A stretch of DNA of 64,000 nucleotides, taken from Proales similis. Taxonomy: Eukaryota > Rotifera > Eurotatoria > Ploima > Proalidae. How positions within the stretch are numbered: position 1 is the first letter of the stretch; each line of letters begins with the position of its first letter. Shown piece by piece: positions 25,054 to 36,390 of the stretch. The notes under the pieces were generated by a model that was given only the letters and a program-made list of their open reading frames with translations, was not told the origin of the DNA and searched no databases. Where the stretch lies: NCBI GenBank assembly GCA_019059635.1, contig JAGVRJ010000009.1, positions 372,001 through 436,000 on the forward strand, in the 5' to 3' direction. The translations under genes were made by a program, and so were the position numbers.

Positions 25054-25907
25054 TTGCTATCATTGCTCTGGCCATGGCCAATTTATAAAAAAATTGCTCA
25101 AAGCGCTTGACAATTATCGAAAAGAGATGAGAATATGCGAAGTGAACGAGAGAGAGAGAGAGGTAGAGTTAAAATGGAGAAGCTGAATGACGCAACTGAA
25201 GAGAAGCTGAAGCCATCTCCAAAGAGCGACCACCACTGGCAAGGTTGAAAGGCTCTTCATTCGCTTTTGTAGTCAGATATCAGTTGACCGAGAGCGTTGT
25301 TTGACAATCGATCGAAATGAGCAAATAAGCGGCGAACTGAGATCAAAACCAAAATTTTTGCATAATCGAGTTCGATATGATGAACAAGATTAGAGAATCG
25401 TTGAAGGGAAAATATGGAAAGAGAGGGAGAGAGAGAGAGAGGCAGCCAAAAGGAAAGGAGAAATATGTTTCAACATTAAAATCTCGTTTAAGTAAATTTG
25501 ATCATCAATTGCAGTCGGCTGAATAAAAACGAACGACGAATGGGCACGCAGAAGCAAATGAGCTAATAACGACAAGTTTGACATTTGCGTTGGTCATGTT
25601 CAGTGTGAGACAAGTTGCTGCTCGCAGTATTATCCACTTGTCCTATGTCCTATGTCGCTCTCAATTCAATTCAGCATTTGAAACGAACGCTCAGATAATG
25701 AATCATTTTATTTGCTAAAATGAGAAGAGTAAAGCCTTTTTGAGGGTTCATGAAACAAGAGAATTGTTGAGAGTTTTTTGGGCGAAAATAAAAATTTGGC
25801 AGAACAAGGACTGAGCGTGAAGGGCTAATTATTGGGACTAGCAGACCGAGCACGAATAAATAGACCGAAAGGCGTTTATGTACATTTTCATTCTCAGGCC
25901 GCGGATC
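25054..25907. other. Spacer between the tRNA and DCAF7, including the DCAF7 3' UTR
   Basis: About 850 bp. GA runs lie at 25149-25162 and 25426-25441. A minus-strand AATAAA at 25707-25712, 196 nt past the DCAF7 stop, is the likely poly(A) signal. No gene is supported. Confidence 0.5.
25707..25712 (-). promoter_or_regulatory. Poly(A) signal of DCAF7
   Basis: TTTATT on the plus strand, AATAAA on the minus strand, in the expected range after the stop. Confidence 0.5.
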
Positions 25908-27118
25908 CTAGACCCGAAGTATCTCAAGGAAATTGTTGTAGCAAATGGCTATCCAGTCGGGCTGAGTGCTTGACCACTGCACCTGGTTTATTTCTCCGTC
26001 GGCCGTGTAGGCCAGAATCGGGTCTTCGATTGCTCTCGGTATCTGCTGTATGTCCCAGATGAGCGCTTGTTTGTCGTCGGCCGCCGTGCAAATGTGAAAC
26101 GGCGAATGAGGCGCCCAGGCCACTCCGTTCACGCTCGCACGGTGATTGTTTAGACGAGCGACCGGCGCGCACGGAACTCTAACGTCGAGTATGATCACTT
26201 CAATCGAGTCCATCGATATGGTCGTCAGGTAGTTGGAGTCCTTTTTGTTCCAGGCCAGCCTGAGCAGTGGATTGTGCGACGGGTCTTCGTAAATAATGGT
26301 CGAATGCTCTAGATGGCGCAGGTCGAACATTCGAACCGAGCCATCGGCGCCCACCGAGGCGAACATATCTCGGCCGCCGCCTGACTTGCTGAACGCAATG
26401 TCGTACACTTCTTTGTCGTGAGCGATCAGCTGAGTTTTAACATGTCCAGTAACCTGAGTTCGACCAAGTGCTTGGCCAGTCTTGAGAAGAAAAAAACCAA
26501 CATTGAGTTGAATCATTCAATTCTATTAGGCAGGACACTCACCTCAAGACTCCAGATTGTGCATGTTGTGTCTATGCTCGAAGTGCCGATCAAGTTCGGA
26601 TCGATCTCGTTCCAGTCGAATGAAGTCAAGGGGGCGCAAAAGTCGGAATTCTTGTTCTAAATGCAGAATTTCATTAGAAGCGAGCTGAAGATTAAGAAAT
26701 GGAAACTGGCCGCTTACGTTGTTCAACAGAGTCTCCAGTCGTGTTTCATTCTCGGACGCACAGCTCCAGATTCGCAGGTAGTCGCCGGTGGTGGCGAGTA
26801 GATCCGGGTAGATTCCTTTCTGTTGAAAAAGCTCAAGAGGGCGATGAACTGGACGAGAATTCAATAAAGTACCGTGTCTGGAATCCACATGATTTTGGTG
26901 GTCGGATAGGGATGATCGAATGTGTTACGGGCAGTGAATTCGCCCAGCTCTTCGTCCAGCATCACAATCTGCACTTTGTTGTTGTACTCTTCAACAAAGC
27001 TGCCGAGCGCCAGTCGGAATCGCTTGTCCGGCCGAACGCTCCAGTTCATGCCGTAGAGATCCCAGGGAGCTTCGTATTTGTAAATTTCTTTTTGCTTGCT
27101 CGTGCCGGCTTGACTCAT
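25908..27118 (-). CDS. DCAF7: WD-repeat protein DCAF7 (WDR68/HAN11)
   Basis: Four exons (27118-26873, 26819-26718, 26656-26543, 26480-25908) give 344 aa, against 342 in human. It matches the family almost throughout: [96 protein letters not shown], and [18 protein letters not shown] at the C-terminus. It is a beta-propeller adaptor for DYRK1/HIPK kinases and DDB1-CUL4 ligases and is among the most conserved WD proteins in animals. All three introns are 53-62 bp. It is divergent from the TPR gene, with 736 bp between the two start codons. Confidence 0.97.
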
Positions 27119-27854
27119 TTTGGCGTCTAGTTTATAAGTAGCGGGCGCTGGTCGTCTTGTTGTCCTAGTCCTTGTCGTCTACGTCGAATGGCTACGCTCG
27201 CCTCATACCAGTCCTCTCTCCCGTGCTAGTCTTTCTCCGATCACCGTCAGAATAAATTAAGCTAATGCGCGGCCCGTTGAGCACGGCACCCGATTTGTCT
27301 TGGACGTCAGCCTCGCCATAATTCGCCCCGCACCCAACTTGCGATTCCCGTCAACATTCTCTTTTCTTTTTCAACATTATTTCTTCACAATTATTCTCAA
27401 GAAGCGACTGCGCTATTCAACCAGGCCAAAATCGTGTTGAGCAGTAAGCTCGCCGATTTTCAAATTTCCGAACGTAAAATTGTCGAAGCCAAAAAGAAAG
27501 CTTTCAGTTTAGAATTTTTCAAATAAAAAGTGAAATATAATTAGAGTAGAAGCGGGCTCCAGGTGGAGAACATTTGTTTTTGCCCATTTGAAAATGGCGT
27601 TTAATTCGATTTAAATACAGCCGCACTGCTGCTGCGCTGCTTTATTGGCTTTTATTCATAGAAAGCAAGCACACACAACTCACTGATTAAGAGAGTTTAG
27701 ATTTAGCGCCAGATTTAGAAGCAACTTCGGTCTCCATTGGAAACGACTCACTCGTTTGTCAGTGCTAATAGGCAATAACCCTGTTCTGGCTATTGAAAGC
27801 GTGCGTGCGTGCTTGTGTGCGTTTTTGTCGGAGAATAATAGCGGCGCCTAAATC
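27119..27854. other. Shared upstream region of DCAF7 and the TPR gene
   Basis: 736 bp between divergent starts. Only short GT/GC repeats (27802-27822) and AT-rich blocks are seen. No TATA box is clearly placed for either gene. Confidence 0.5.
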
Positions 27855-29889
27855 ATGCTGCTATCCAGACAAGTGATCGATTTGGGCAGCGCTGTGCCCT
27901 CAAAGCGTTCGGATGAAATCGGGCGTCTTGTCGGCGATGGGCAGCGACATTTCATGGCAAATCGTCATCAACAGGCCAAAGAGAGCCTCTCTAGGGCCTA
28001 TGAAATGTAAATTAGAATTCAAGTGCCTCTTAATTAGCCGCACGATTTGAACACCCTCTTTACTTTTGACTTGCTTGCAAATGGCCTCCAGTGCCCAGAG
28101 CGAGACGGGCTTTAATCCGATAAGCCTGAAGAAGATTCAATTCAACCTTGCGTGTGTGCTCGCTGCCACAGACGAATGGGAACAGGCTAAAGCGATGCTG
28201 GATTTTGTTCACAACCACCCGATTGCATTCAACCGCCTTAAAGAGATGGGCAGTCTATATGCATTGCTTGGCGACAATCTGACCGGCTCGCCGAAGAATC
28301 GCATCGTCTGCTACACAAACGCGGCTGTCTACTTTGCCAAAGCAAAGGACTGGCCTGGCTACTGCCGCAGTCAGCTTGCTCACGGACAGCTCTTGGTCGA
28401 TTATCGATTGTACGAGGACGCCATAAGAATAGCGGACAAAGTGCACGCAGTCTGTTTTCGTCTCGCTGACGCAGCTCAAGTTGGTAGGCTCAATGTTTGG
28501 CACCGGTGGTTTCATTTGAATTGGTCAACGCTTCTGACAGCCAAATTCAAAATCGACCTGTCCACTCTCTACGCTCAGTATTTACAAAGCGACCAGAGCG
28601 GACAGCTGGCCAAAGCTCTCCTGAACGAGGCCAAGCGAACGATGAGCGGCGAAGAAAATCTGATATTCCAGGTCTGCATCGAGCAGAACATGTCGGCAGT
28701 GAACAACAGACTTGGCCTCTACGATCAAGCCCTTGAGAACGTTCAGGCAGCCAGTGCGATAATCCAAAAGAGTGAGTTTGAACATTCAACCTAGCGCCCA
28801 CAATTGAGTGTTTTTTTTTTTATAATTAAATTCCAAGTCGAGAACAAGCTGGGAGCTGATAAATTCAGCAAGCAAAGTAAGCCGAGTCTGAATTCAGATT
28901 TACAAATGAAGATGCCATATAAAAGCGACACACAAACAGAGAACCAAATCCTAAGTGACCTAAAATTCAACGAAGCCTACGCACACGGCCTGAAAGGGCA
29001 ATTAGAGGAGGCGATAACGAGCTTTAATGCATCACTCGAGCATGCGCAAATCGGTTGGTGAACTCACAAAAGCTGGTATGGTCTGTTTGTGACTAGATGA
29101 TTCACGGCTAGACCGACGAATGGGCCAGAAAAACGTCTGGGAGTGTCCCGAGGCCATTTGCTATTTGAACATAACCCGACAGAACTGGAAGGAGGCACAC
29201 GAGTACATTCGAATAGCGATTGAAAACTACGTAAAGTATTGCGAGTCGCGCGGCTCCAGGGCGGACGAAGGAATAAAAAATCGACTCGAACTCAAGCTGC
29301 AGTATTTGAACAACAAGCTCAACGATCAAGAGCACAAGGCCAAATACTCTGAATTCTTGTTGTCGATAATCAAAGAGCGAGAAGAGCAGACATCGGTCGA
29401 TTCCGAAGATCTGGTCGACTCGCAGCAGCCAGATCGCTCAGTGATCCAATCTGACACCGATTGCGATCAAAAATCGGTCGAGCACCTGAGAGCGGAAGTT
29501 GACATTGGAGAAAATGAATCGGGGACAGCCGCGAGCCACATAAGCTTGCCCGATGAGCATTTGAATCCGGCTTCTAGTTCTGATCTGAGACTACCAACAC
29601 CGCCCATGAACGAGATAGACGAGGAAGACATTCAGACGAAAGAGAGCAGCGAGAAGCCCATTAAAGAGCGCCAATCAGTGAACTTGAAAGACAAATCGGA
29701 TAGAGGCCAGAGAAGCGCATCGTAAGTGTTCAAGAGACAATTTAACCTACGAGACCAGTGAGCTGATCTTCTTCTTCTTTCCTCGTTTTAAATTTAAGCA
29801 ACACCCGCTTCTACGAATCATTCAACCAAGGCCGAGCGGAAGACCATCCAGAGGATCGTGAAAAGTCAAAAGTCTGCAATCTGATGTAA
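27855..29889 (+). CDS. TPR-like helical-repeat protein with a C-terminal CaaX box
   Basis: Six exons (27855-28006, 28092-28483, 28541-28771, 28838-29053, 29097-29721, 29799-29889) give 568 aa. The first 390 or so residues are alpha-helical repeats of TPR style: AMLDFVHNHP, KNRIVCYTNAAVYFAKAKDW, YRLYEDAIRIADKV, NRLGLYDQALENVQAA, AYAHGLKGQLEEAITSFNASL and NITRQNWKEAHEYIRIAI. The following region is acidic, Ser-rich and probably disordered. The last four residues are CNLM, which fits a CaaX prenylation box with Met favouring farnesyl. Membrane attachment of a TPR scaffold is inferred. I do not recognise the orthologue; TTC-type proteins are candidates. Exon borders rest on phase and GT-AG only. 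AATAAA follows at 29916. Confidence 0.78.
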
Positions 29890-29906
29890 TAATTATAAAA
29901 ATGTGG

Positions 29907-29912
29907 TTTATT
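29907..29912 (-). promoter_or_regulatory. Poly(A) signal of the SGPP gene
   Basis: TTTATT on the plus strand, 84 nt past the SGPP stop on the minus strand, next to the opposing gene's signal. Confidence 0.65.
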
Positions 29913-29915
29913 CGA

Positions 29916-29921
29916 AATAAA
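29916..29921 (+). promoter_or_regulatory. Poly(A) signal of the TPR-CaaX gene
   Basis: AATAAA 27 nt after the stop. It lies only four bases from the minus-strand AATAAA of SGPP (29907-29912). Confidence 0.75.
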
Positions 29922-29995
29922 ATCGACGCAAACGTTGACCGTTACTGTGATTGGGTTGAGTAGAAAAAGCGATTGCGATACACTTGAAACAACGG

Positions 29996-31153
29996 TTAAT
30001 TTAAATTGAACAAATTAAACAAGCGAAACACGGTAAAGGAGGCGGCGAAACTGACGTTGAAGTAGACAAATATGTAATAGACAATCTCGAACATGAAATT
30101 CTCTTCGACGAACGATTTTATTTCGCTGAGAGACGGATAGCTGCGGCCCGTGTACTGTTTTATTGCGTTTAATATGATGAATCGGGCCAGAAAGCGCACG
30201 GCAATGGTCGTGCCCAAGCCGATGAATATTTTAAGCGAGTAAACTGAGTAGCGGTTCGTGCTTGCGACGTCGACCACTGACGGCTTGTCGAAATCATGTA
30301 GACCAAGCGAATGGGTGAGAGACGCAGCAAAGCTGATGCCTGCGGCCACGCCCATTATAAGGTACGTGTCTGCTCGGGCCGTGCTCCATCTTTCTCGGGA
30401 CGGATAGACCACGCATAAAAGGTAGGAGGCGACCACACAAATCAGACCGTACAAGAGCCGCTCGCTGAGTAGTTGGTAGAATGACTCGGAGAAATAGTTT
30501 ATAAAAATAACGCTCAGCACCAGCGAATAGATCAGACCGCCGATAATGTCAAGAAGCGAATGCATGCCTAAATAGATTCTGGAAAGGCAAATGAGCGAGA
30601 CGATTGTGACTGCGAGAGCGCAGTAGAATGCCCGCGAACCGGTTGTTTCGATGTGCTTGAATGCGAACCAAAGAAAAGAATAGCTGATGCCGATTGCGGC
30701 CATGGCGTGAGTGGACGGAAAGCCGTATTCTTTGAGATATTTGATCTCTAGCTTGACGACTGGCGGCGTGGCCGGCCTGGGCATCTTAATCAAGTCCTTG
30801 GTCATTTGTCCGAGGTACATGAGTATGACCCAGTTGATTGTGGTTAGACACGACGCTTTTGCGTCGTAGAACCAGAACATGAGCGGCAGAAAGAGAATGT
30901 AAAATATTTCGTTGCCCAGACGAGTGATGGTCAAGAAGAAGTGAAATAAAAAGTAGTTTCTAACTTCGTACAGACAGAACTTGTCATCGAGCAGCTCGAC
31001 TCGTTTGTAACGAGCCTGATCGATCAGCTCTGAATTCTCGAATATTGCCGACGACTGACGCACTCCGATGAACTTAATTCCAAGACTAGATTGCACTCTG
31101 GAGACCAGAACAGGGCTGTTTAGCTTGTCGATCAGACCTTTGATGCTGCCCAT
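29996..31153 (-). CDS. SGPP1: Sphingosine-1-phosphate phosphatase (PAP2 superfamily)
   Basis: Intronless CDS of 385 aa from the ATG at 31153. Lipid phosphatase of the ER that dephosphorylates sphingosine-1-phosphate. The three PAP2 motifs are complete: KDLIKMPRP (119-127, Kx6RP), PSTH (146-149) and SRIYLGMHSLLD (191-202, SRx5Hx3D). Eight or so hydrophobic membrane segments follow and surround them. The YGFPSTHAM context is typical of SGPP rather than of LPP or dolichyl phosphatases. The frame is open upstream to 31222, but the sequence before the ATG (TTTACTTATTTAG, then A ATG) looks like a splice acceptor, so an intron in the 5' UTR is likely and I chose the ATG at 31153. Confidence 0.92.
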   Translation of the reverse strand: MGSIKGLIDKLNSPVLVSRVQSSLGIKFIGVRQSSAIFENSELIDQARYKRVELLDDKFCLYEVRNYFLFHFFLTITRLGNEIFYILFLPLMFWFYDAKASCLTTINWVILMYLGQMTKDLIKMPRPATPPVVKLEIKYLKEYGFPSTHAMAAIGISYSFLWFAFKHIETTGSRAFYCALAVTIVSLICLSRIYLGMHSLLDIIGGLIYSLVLSVIFINYFSESFYQLLSERLLYGLICVVASYLLCVVYPSRERWSTARADTYLIMGVAAGISFAASLTHSLGLHDFDKPSVVDVASTNRYSVYSLKIFIGLGTTIAVRFLARFIILNAIKQYTGRSYPSLSEIKSFVEENFMFEIVYYIFVYFNVSFAASFTVFRLFNLFNLN

Positions 31154-33221
31154 TCTAAATAAGTAAAAGCATCGGTCATGGCAAGTGGCAAATAAATCAG
31201 GAGAAATATTTCCAAAAATCAAAACTTCATATGAGACGGCCCACTTGTGCCCACAACAGCATAGCGGTCGCCCGAATAATTATTTCAATGCGAATATCGG
31301 CAAACAACAACTTATGCGGTCCGTGCAGTTGCTAGTCAAAAAGCAAAAATAAAAACCGACCAACTCAGATAGGCATATTTGAGCCGGCAAATCGATTTCG
31401 CTTTCAAATTAATACCAGAAATCGTCGATCGACGTCCAACCCTCTTTTGTCCTCGTTGGTTCCTATTGGCATGCCCTCGCGCACACACACACTCACACAC
31501 AAAAACGAAACAACTCGAGCTCAGGCCGTCATCAGGCGGTAATTGAGGGGAAACCCTCACGAACCGAACGTATCAACCGTCATAAAATTATGATAGTTGA
31601 ATTTGAATGGATTGTAACTTGTTTCTAAGCTTGGGCCCGAGAAATCCTTCTTTTTTTTTAAATCATAGCGAATCATTCGCGCAACTCTAAGGTCTGTTGG
31701 CTCGCGCGCAATCAACCTTTGAAAATAATGGAACTACAATTATGTGAGGCGCTATATTGGTCGATGTTTGAAATTATGTAGAAAGCAAAAATAAAGAAAA
31801 CAGAGAGAAACGAGCAAACTTAAAAGCTCGGAGAGGCTCTGAGCAGCAAACAGCGAGAAAATAGTTTAAACTCCGATCCGATGTGTAAAAGCTAGTCGGG
31901 CCATAAAAAAGGCCTCAAAAAGCTTCGTCTAAATAGCAGCGAGACGCGTCGCATGAGTGACTTTTCGAATGTTAGCAAATCTCTAGCAAGCCAGCTTGTG
32001 CAAGTGAACCCCGAAAAATCTTCTTCTAAATGTGGCTTTATTATCGACAAGCATTGAAGCAGCTAAATTGTGCTCTAGTTGAAGCAGCGACAACACAAGC
32101 GTACTGAATTGGCGGTAAAGCGATCGTCAAAAGATGACCAAAGTTGTGAATTAATTATGAAATGACGGTCGTGGGGTGACAATGAGCCAAATCGAAATGG
32201 ATTAACGACTCGTTTGTTAATCCCGTCCGAATTGTTCCTTTTATTTTGTTTAGTCTTGGGGTGGTCAGCAACGGGCACTCGGGGCAATTGTTCGCATTCG
32301 TCGCCAACTGAACTACAGATCGTTGCTTATTGAGTTGAAGGCTGAGTGGTCGTCATGGCTCCAACTTTGAAAAGTTGCCGCTTTCAAGACAACGCCGCAC
32401 CGGAGCAGGTTTCAAAGTCGTTTGGGTTATAGAACGAATCGCGCCTTTTCTGTCTTCTGACTGACTCGCTGGCTTTGATCTGGTTCGGTTAGCGTAAAAC
32501 TCGTTCTGGTTTAATTGGCCTTGCTGGGCAGTTAAATAAAAGAAAAACTTATTTCCCGGTGGCGATTCGATGATGATCAGTTTAGTATTCAGGCCGATCG
32601 CTTGGGCAAAATGATGGAAACGGAATGCATTCGACTTGTGATTAGATGTTATCCGGTACGATTGCGATAAACAAAAACTCGCAAGCAATCATTGTGACGG
32701 CCAGCTCTTGAGCGTAAAATTCGAGCTTTACAGCGTCATATCGTCGGGTAAAATATCTGGAGCAATAATTGCAACTAAAATCAATTGCCTCGCACTGACG
32801 CGAGTCAAATACTTGATGACTGATATTGATGACTGAGGAGGCAATAGGGTTGCTCGCTCGCATTGAAACAAAAGGGAAACATACTTAAACTGTTTTTATA
32901 TGAGCCAGTGTCTTGTCACCGTCAAATATTGGCTGAGCTGCAGCGTGGCGTTGTTGCCCTGCGCGCGGACAAGTGTTGAAAGTTCTGCGCTCGATCGCTA
33001 TAATTATAATTGCCGCTTATCTAGGCTTTCCACTGCCATTTATGACCACTTGTTTGAAAATTAATGAAAATTTAGAAAGTCTAGAGAAGAGAGAAAGATA
33101 GATAAGAATATTGAAACAAGACATTCAAAACAAAGTTCGAACTGTATGCAGTAAAATTCGTCTAATCATTAAAGATTGTTAATAAAATAAAGAAAAGACA
33201 GAGGAGAGAGTCAGACAGAGT
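31154..33221. other. Gene-free 2.1 kb between SGPP and FBXO33
   Basis: It holds the SGPP 5' UTR and promoter and the FBXO33 3' flank. An AC run lies at 31482-31500. I see no supported gene. The plus-strand AATAAA at about 33181 has no plus-strand gene to serve. Confidence 0.5.
31482..31500. repeat. (CA)n microsatellite, interrupted
   Basis: CACACACACACTCACACACA-type run upstream of SGPP. Confidence 0.8.
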
Positions 33222-34966
33222 TCAGCTGTTCGGGTGCTGCGAATTAGAATAGGTTTGATCCTTTATGATTGTGTCCATGAAAGCTTCTTCAATTGGCGTC
33301 CTGCTGTCGTAGACGCACAAAGGCAGCTCATCCCTCTCCAATGGATGCCAGCTTGAGTTGCTCAATATTTTACTGACCGTTTGAATGGCCTTGTGGCTGC
33401 AGTAGCCGTAGTCGATAATCGTGTCCTCGCCGTCTTCGTCTTCCACAAAATAATCGTTCTTGAACTGGCCGTACTTTAAATCGATTATGCAATCGATCGG
33501 CACGAAAAATGTACTCAGGTTGCTTCTGAGCTTGGCGATTGCGATTAAATTAATCTCCAGCATTTCGTAGCCAACAATCACCAGCTCGCTCAACTGACGG
33601 CACTTCCAGCACAAAAGAACGAGCGGATCGGGTCCGGCCTCACTGTCAAATAAGCTGTGATATCTAAGCGCCGGGTCTTGTATCAAATCGACCACAACTA
33701 GGCTCTTGAGTGTGCTTAAGTAATTGTCACTGATGTGTTGTATGAACTGGGCATTAAACGACTTGCAAAAGTAGACCCTTAAGGCTTCGACCGGCACACT
33801 CGGGTAAAGGATCTGTCGAAAGTAATCAGATCCGAGACGAAATATGCGAATGAAATTCAAGTTAACTCGGAGTTGACTGTTGGCGTTCACCAGAGTTTTC
33901 CATGACTCGTCGCTCACTGTCCGATCGATTGAAGTCACATTGTTCACTGAGATGTTTAACCTTTGTTTTATATGAGAAGCGATGGCTAATCAGAGCTGTC
34001 AAGAAGCAAAGCTTTTCGTTTGTCTTACCGGCGCAGGAAGTTTAGAGTCGCCAGACCGCAAATAGACGCGTGACTGAGATGTTCGTAGTCGACGCTCAAA
34101 TCAGTCAGTTTTGAAAATGGCGCCAAGTCGGGCAGCGATGCGTTCGTGTCGGCAGCCAGCATGGGCATGCTTGAGTTTCGAAGAGACGACACGTGTAATG
34201 AGCAAATGTTCGAGGCTTGCTTTTCGATTAAAAATTCAAACAGGCCATCAGTGCGGTCGCCGAGGCAGCCAAGCGCCAAGTGCACCAGCTCTCTGCTGCT
34301 GTTGGCAATTTTTTTCAACAAAACATAGAAGCGGCGTTTGAGCGCGAGGCGGTCTTGGCTCTTGTAGCAAAAGTCTAACTCTTCGATGTGTTCCTCGTTT
34401 ACAATTGGCTGTAAACTAAACTCTTTCAGGTTGGGATTGTGCATTCGTTCAAGAGTCTGCAATAAATAGGAGAATAGATCGGGGTCGTTCGGATCGTACT
34501 TGATCACTAGCGAGCAAACGTGATTGAGAAAATGCTCAGATTTGAACTTGCACGACTTGACGTCCGCATGTCGATTGCAGAGGTAGATGACGAGCTGCTC
34601 GCTGTGCCAGTTGCGTGAATCGAATAGAGCCGAGCGCCAGCTTTTGCAAGTGGCCGACGCATTCAACTTGTCTTTGAGGCTCAAATGGGAGAATATTGTG
34701 TTCAAGGCCACCAGTGGCAGACGGGCAAAGCTGCGTTCTCGGGCATCACCGTTTTGGCTCGACTTGTTCACTCTGGGTCCTCTCGCTCTTCGGCATTTTA
34801 TCGCGCGGCTTTCTTCACGCTCCTCGTTTGTCAACCAGTTCACACGCTGATATGATTTAGACGCTAAACACTTTGGTCTCTGACATTCGGCGAGAGGATA
34901 AACGCCCGGCCGACTGCATCGCTTCGACTGAGCGGCCGGCTGCCTTGTCTTACCGGCTTGGTTCAT
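33222..34966 (-). CDS. FBXO33: F-box protein FBXO33
   Basis: Two exons (34966-34029, 33960-33222) with one 68-bp intron give 558 aa, close to the 555 of human FBXO33. F-box at about 79-120 (RSFARLPLVALNTIFSHLSL, then ATCKSWRSALFDSRNW), which binds SKP1 in an SCF ubiquitin ligase. The long C-terminal part is leucine-rich and substrate-binding. Family-like stretches are NPNLKEFSLQ, DPLVLLCWKCRQLSELVIVGYE and NLIAIAKLR. An acidic insert (VEDEDGED) lies near the C-terminus. The N-terminal 75 residues are basic and not conserved. Human FBXO33 targets YB-1; the substrate here is not predictable. Confidence 0.9.
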
Positions 34967-35345
34967 ATTGTCAAATACTACGCATTTGGATCAAGTTTAT
35001 TTGAGTTTCTAATTTAAACCAGTCGCTTCAAGTGTCGAGCGAACAGGCATAATATGCGTAAATTGAAGAAAACTATGCGCAATGGTTCGATAAGTGCCTC
35101 ATTTTAGTTTCGAATTTGTGCATGCATTGCTGAGAGTCCAAGTGTGCAAATCTAACATTGCATGACATGAGTGTTGAAGCGACGCTCAGGTAAATTACGT
35201 AACTTGTGGTTAGACCAGCATTCAATCGAAAAGTTACGTAATCAAGGCAACATTTCAAGACAAACGCGTAAAAACCAACGAGCAGCTTAGAAAGTGAAAT
35301 ATTTATTCTTGAAACGAGTCAGTTCAACATCAACAACAACAACGC
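34967..35345. other. FBXO33 promoter and 3' UTR of the secreted-protein gene
   Basis: A tandem minus-strand gap of 379 bp. The minus-strand AATAAA at 35302-35307 lies 39 nt after the secreted-protein stop. No TATA box is clear for FBXO33. Confidence 0.5.
35302..35307 (-). promoter_or_regulatory. Poly(A) signal of the secreted-protein gene
   Basis: TTTATT on the plus strand, AATAAA on the minus strand, 39 nt past the stop. Confidence 0.65.
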
Positions 35346-36337
35346 TCAGAGACATGTTACTTCAATCTTTCTTGCGTCAAACACGCATTTCTTTTGCGGG
35401 GCACAGCCGCCGTTACGGATGCGACACGGCATGAACAATTCTGTTTGATTGAACGCACTTTTGCACACGGGCTTGTCGATGTAGGGCTTTAGTTCTTGTT
35501 CGGCAAAAGGCAGCGGATTGTAGATTTCACCTTCTTCGAAACACTGCCCTTGGTATTCGCAACTTAGGGGCTAAATAGACGGTCGGCGATTAATTAGAGT
35601 GACGACAAGGGAAGGGATGTTCAACGCTTACCTTAAGAGCGCATTCAAGGTCTTGACTGAATTGGCAGTCGCGGCAAACTGGATCATAGTAGACGAATAA
35701 AAATTGGCGTCCGTCAATCAGCTCTGAGACATTGGCTCCCGCAGATCTCAAAGTTAATTGAGTCGCTGAAACTGTCGAGGTTCGGTCATTTTTCGGATGG
35801 CTATGTACTGAATGATATCCGTAGTACAAATGCGAGGTGCTAACTTCCACGTCGGACATTGGCAGCGGACAAGAGATGGCTATGGCTGTTTCACTCGCGG
35901 TCGCAATGATTTCAACTTTGCCCTCGACAGTAAAGTTCAATTTGCGCCCTTCGATGTAAAAGTACTGCTCGCCGGGCCGGTAATATCTCAATGTTCCATT
36001 GGCATACTTGACAGATTTAGTGACAATGGACCTTTGAATGATTCTGGTTTGAACCTACCTTCATCAAATTGAACTCGCATACGACCTGAATTGTCGAGTT
36101 GAGTCCCAGTAGGCTACTGTGCGCAATGATGGTGTAGTTGAATGAGCGACTGGTGCACTCGGAAGATCGATTGCCTGCCTCTCTGAACCAAGGACACATG
36201 AATGTCTGAAATCTGGTCGAGGTCGAGTAGCCTTGAGTGAACGGAGCCGGATCGCTGCCGTCAAAGGATGTCGGTGCGCCATAAATCGGCTGTAGGGTGG
36301 CCAAGAGGCAAATAACCAACTTTAGTAGCTTGTTCAT
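35346..36337 (-). CDS. Unrecognised secreted cysteine-rich glycoprotein
   Basis: Three exons (36337-36059, 36006-35632, 35570-35346) in phase 0 give 292 aa. The first 20 residues form a signal peptide (MNKLLKLVICLLATLQPIYG, then APTS). The mature chain has 14 cysteines (48, 61, 87, 139, 204, 207, 215, 222, 228, 254, 267, 274, 280, 291), clustered in the C-terminal third, and about seven N-glycosylation sequons. There is no membrane segment or GPI signal. I recognise no domain. The C-terminal cluster ending CAPQKKC..C resembles small disulfide modules in general, which is not an assignment. All three exons are multiples of three. The ATG at 36337 was chosen over 36376 because the latter lies upstream of the predicted transcription start. 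Confidence 0.75.
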
Positions 36338-36382
36338 CTCTCTCGATGCTGTTTGTTTTATAGACACGATGTACATTTCAGG

Positions 36383-36390
36383 TATTTATA
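36383..36390 (-). promoter_or_regulatory. TATA box of the secreted-protein gene
   Basis: TATAAATA on the minus strand, 46 nt before the ATG, with CCAAT directly upstream (36391-36398). It predicts transcription from about 36352 and a very short 5' UTR. A second TATAAAA at 36356-36362 is too close to the ATG to drive this reading frame. Confidence 0.6.

Noticed and set aside
31154-31222. Upstream in-frame start of SGPP at 31222
   Set aside because: The 23 extra residues do not resemble the family, and the sequence before the ATG at 31153 looks like a splice acceptor.
32642-32863. Small ORFs between SGPP and FBXO33
   Set aside because: No family resemblance, signal peptide or splice continuation was found.
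36356-36362. Second TATAAAA near the secreted-protein gene
   Set aside because: Initiation about 30 nt downstream would fall after the ATG at 36337 and lose the signal peptide.
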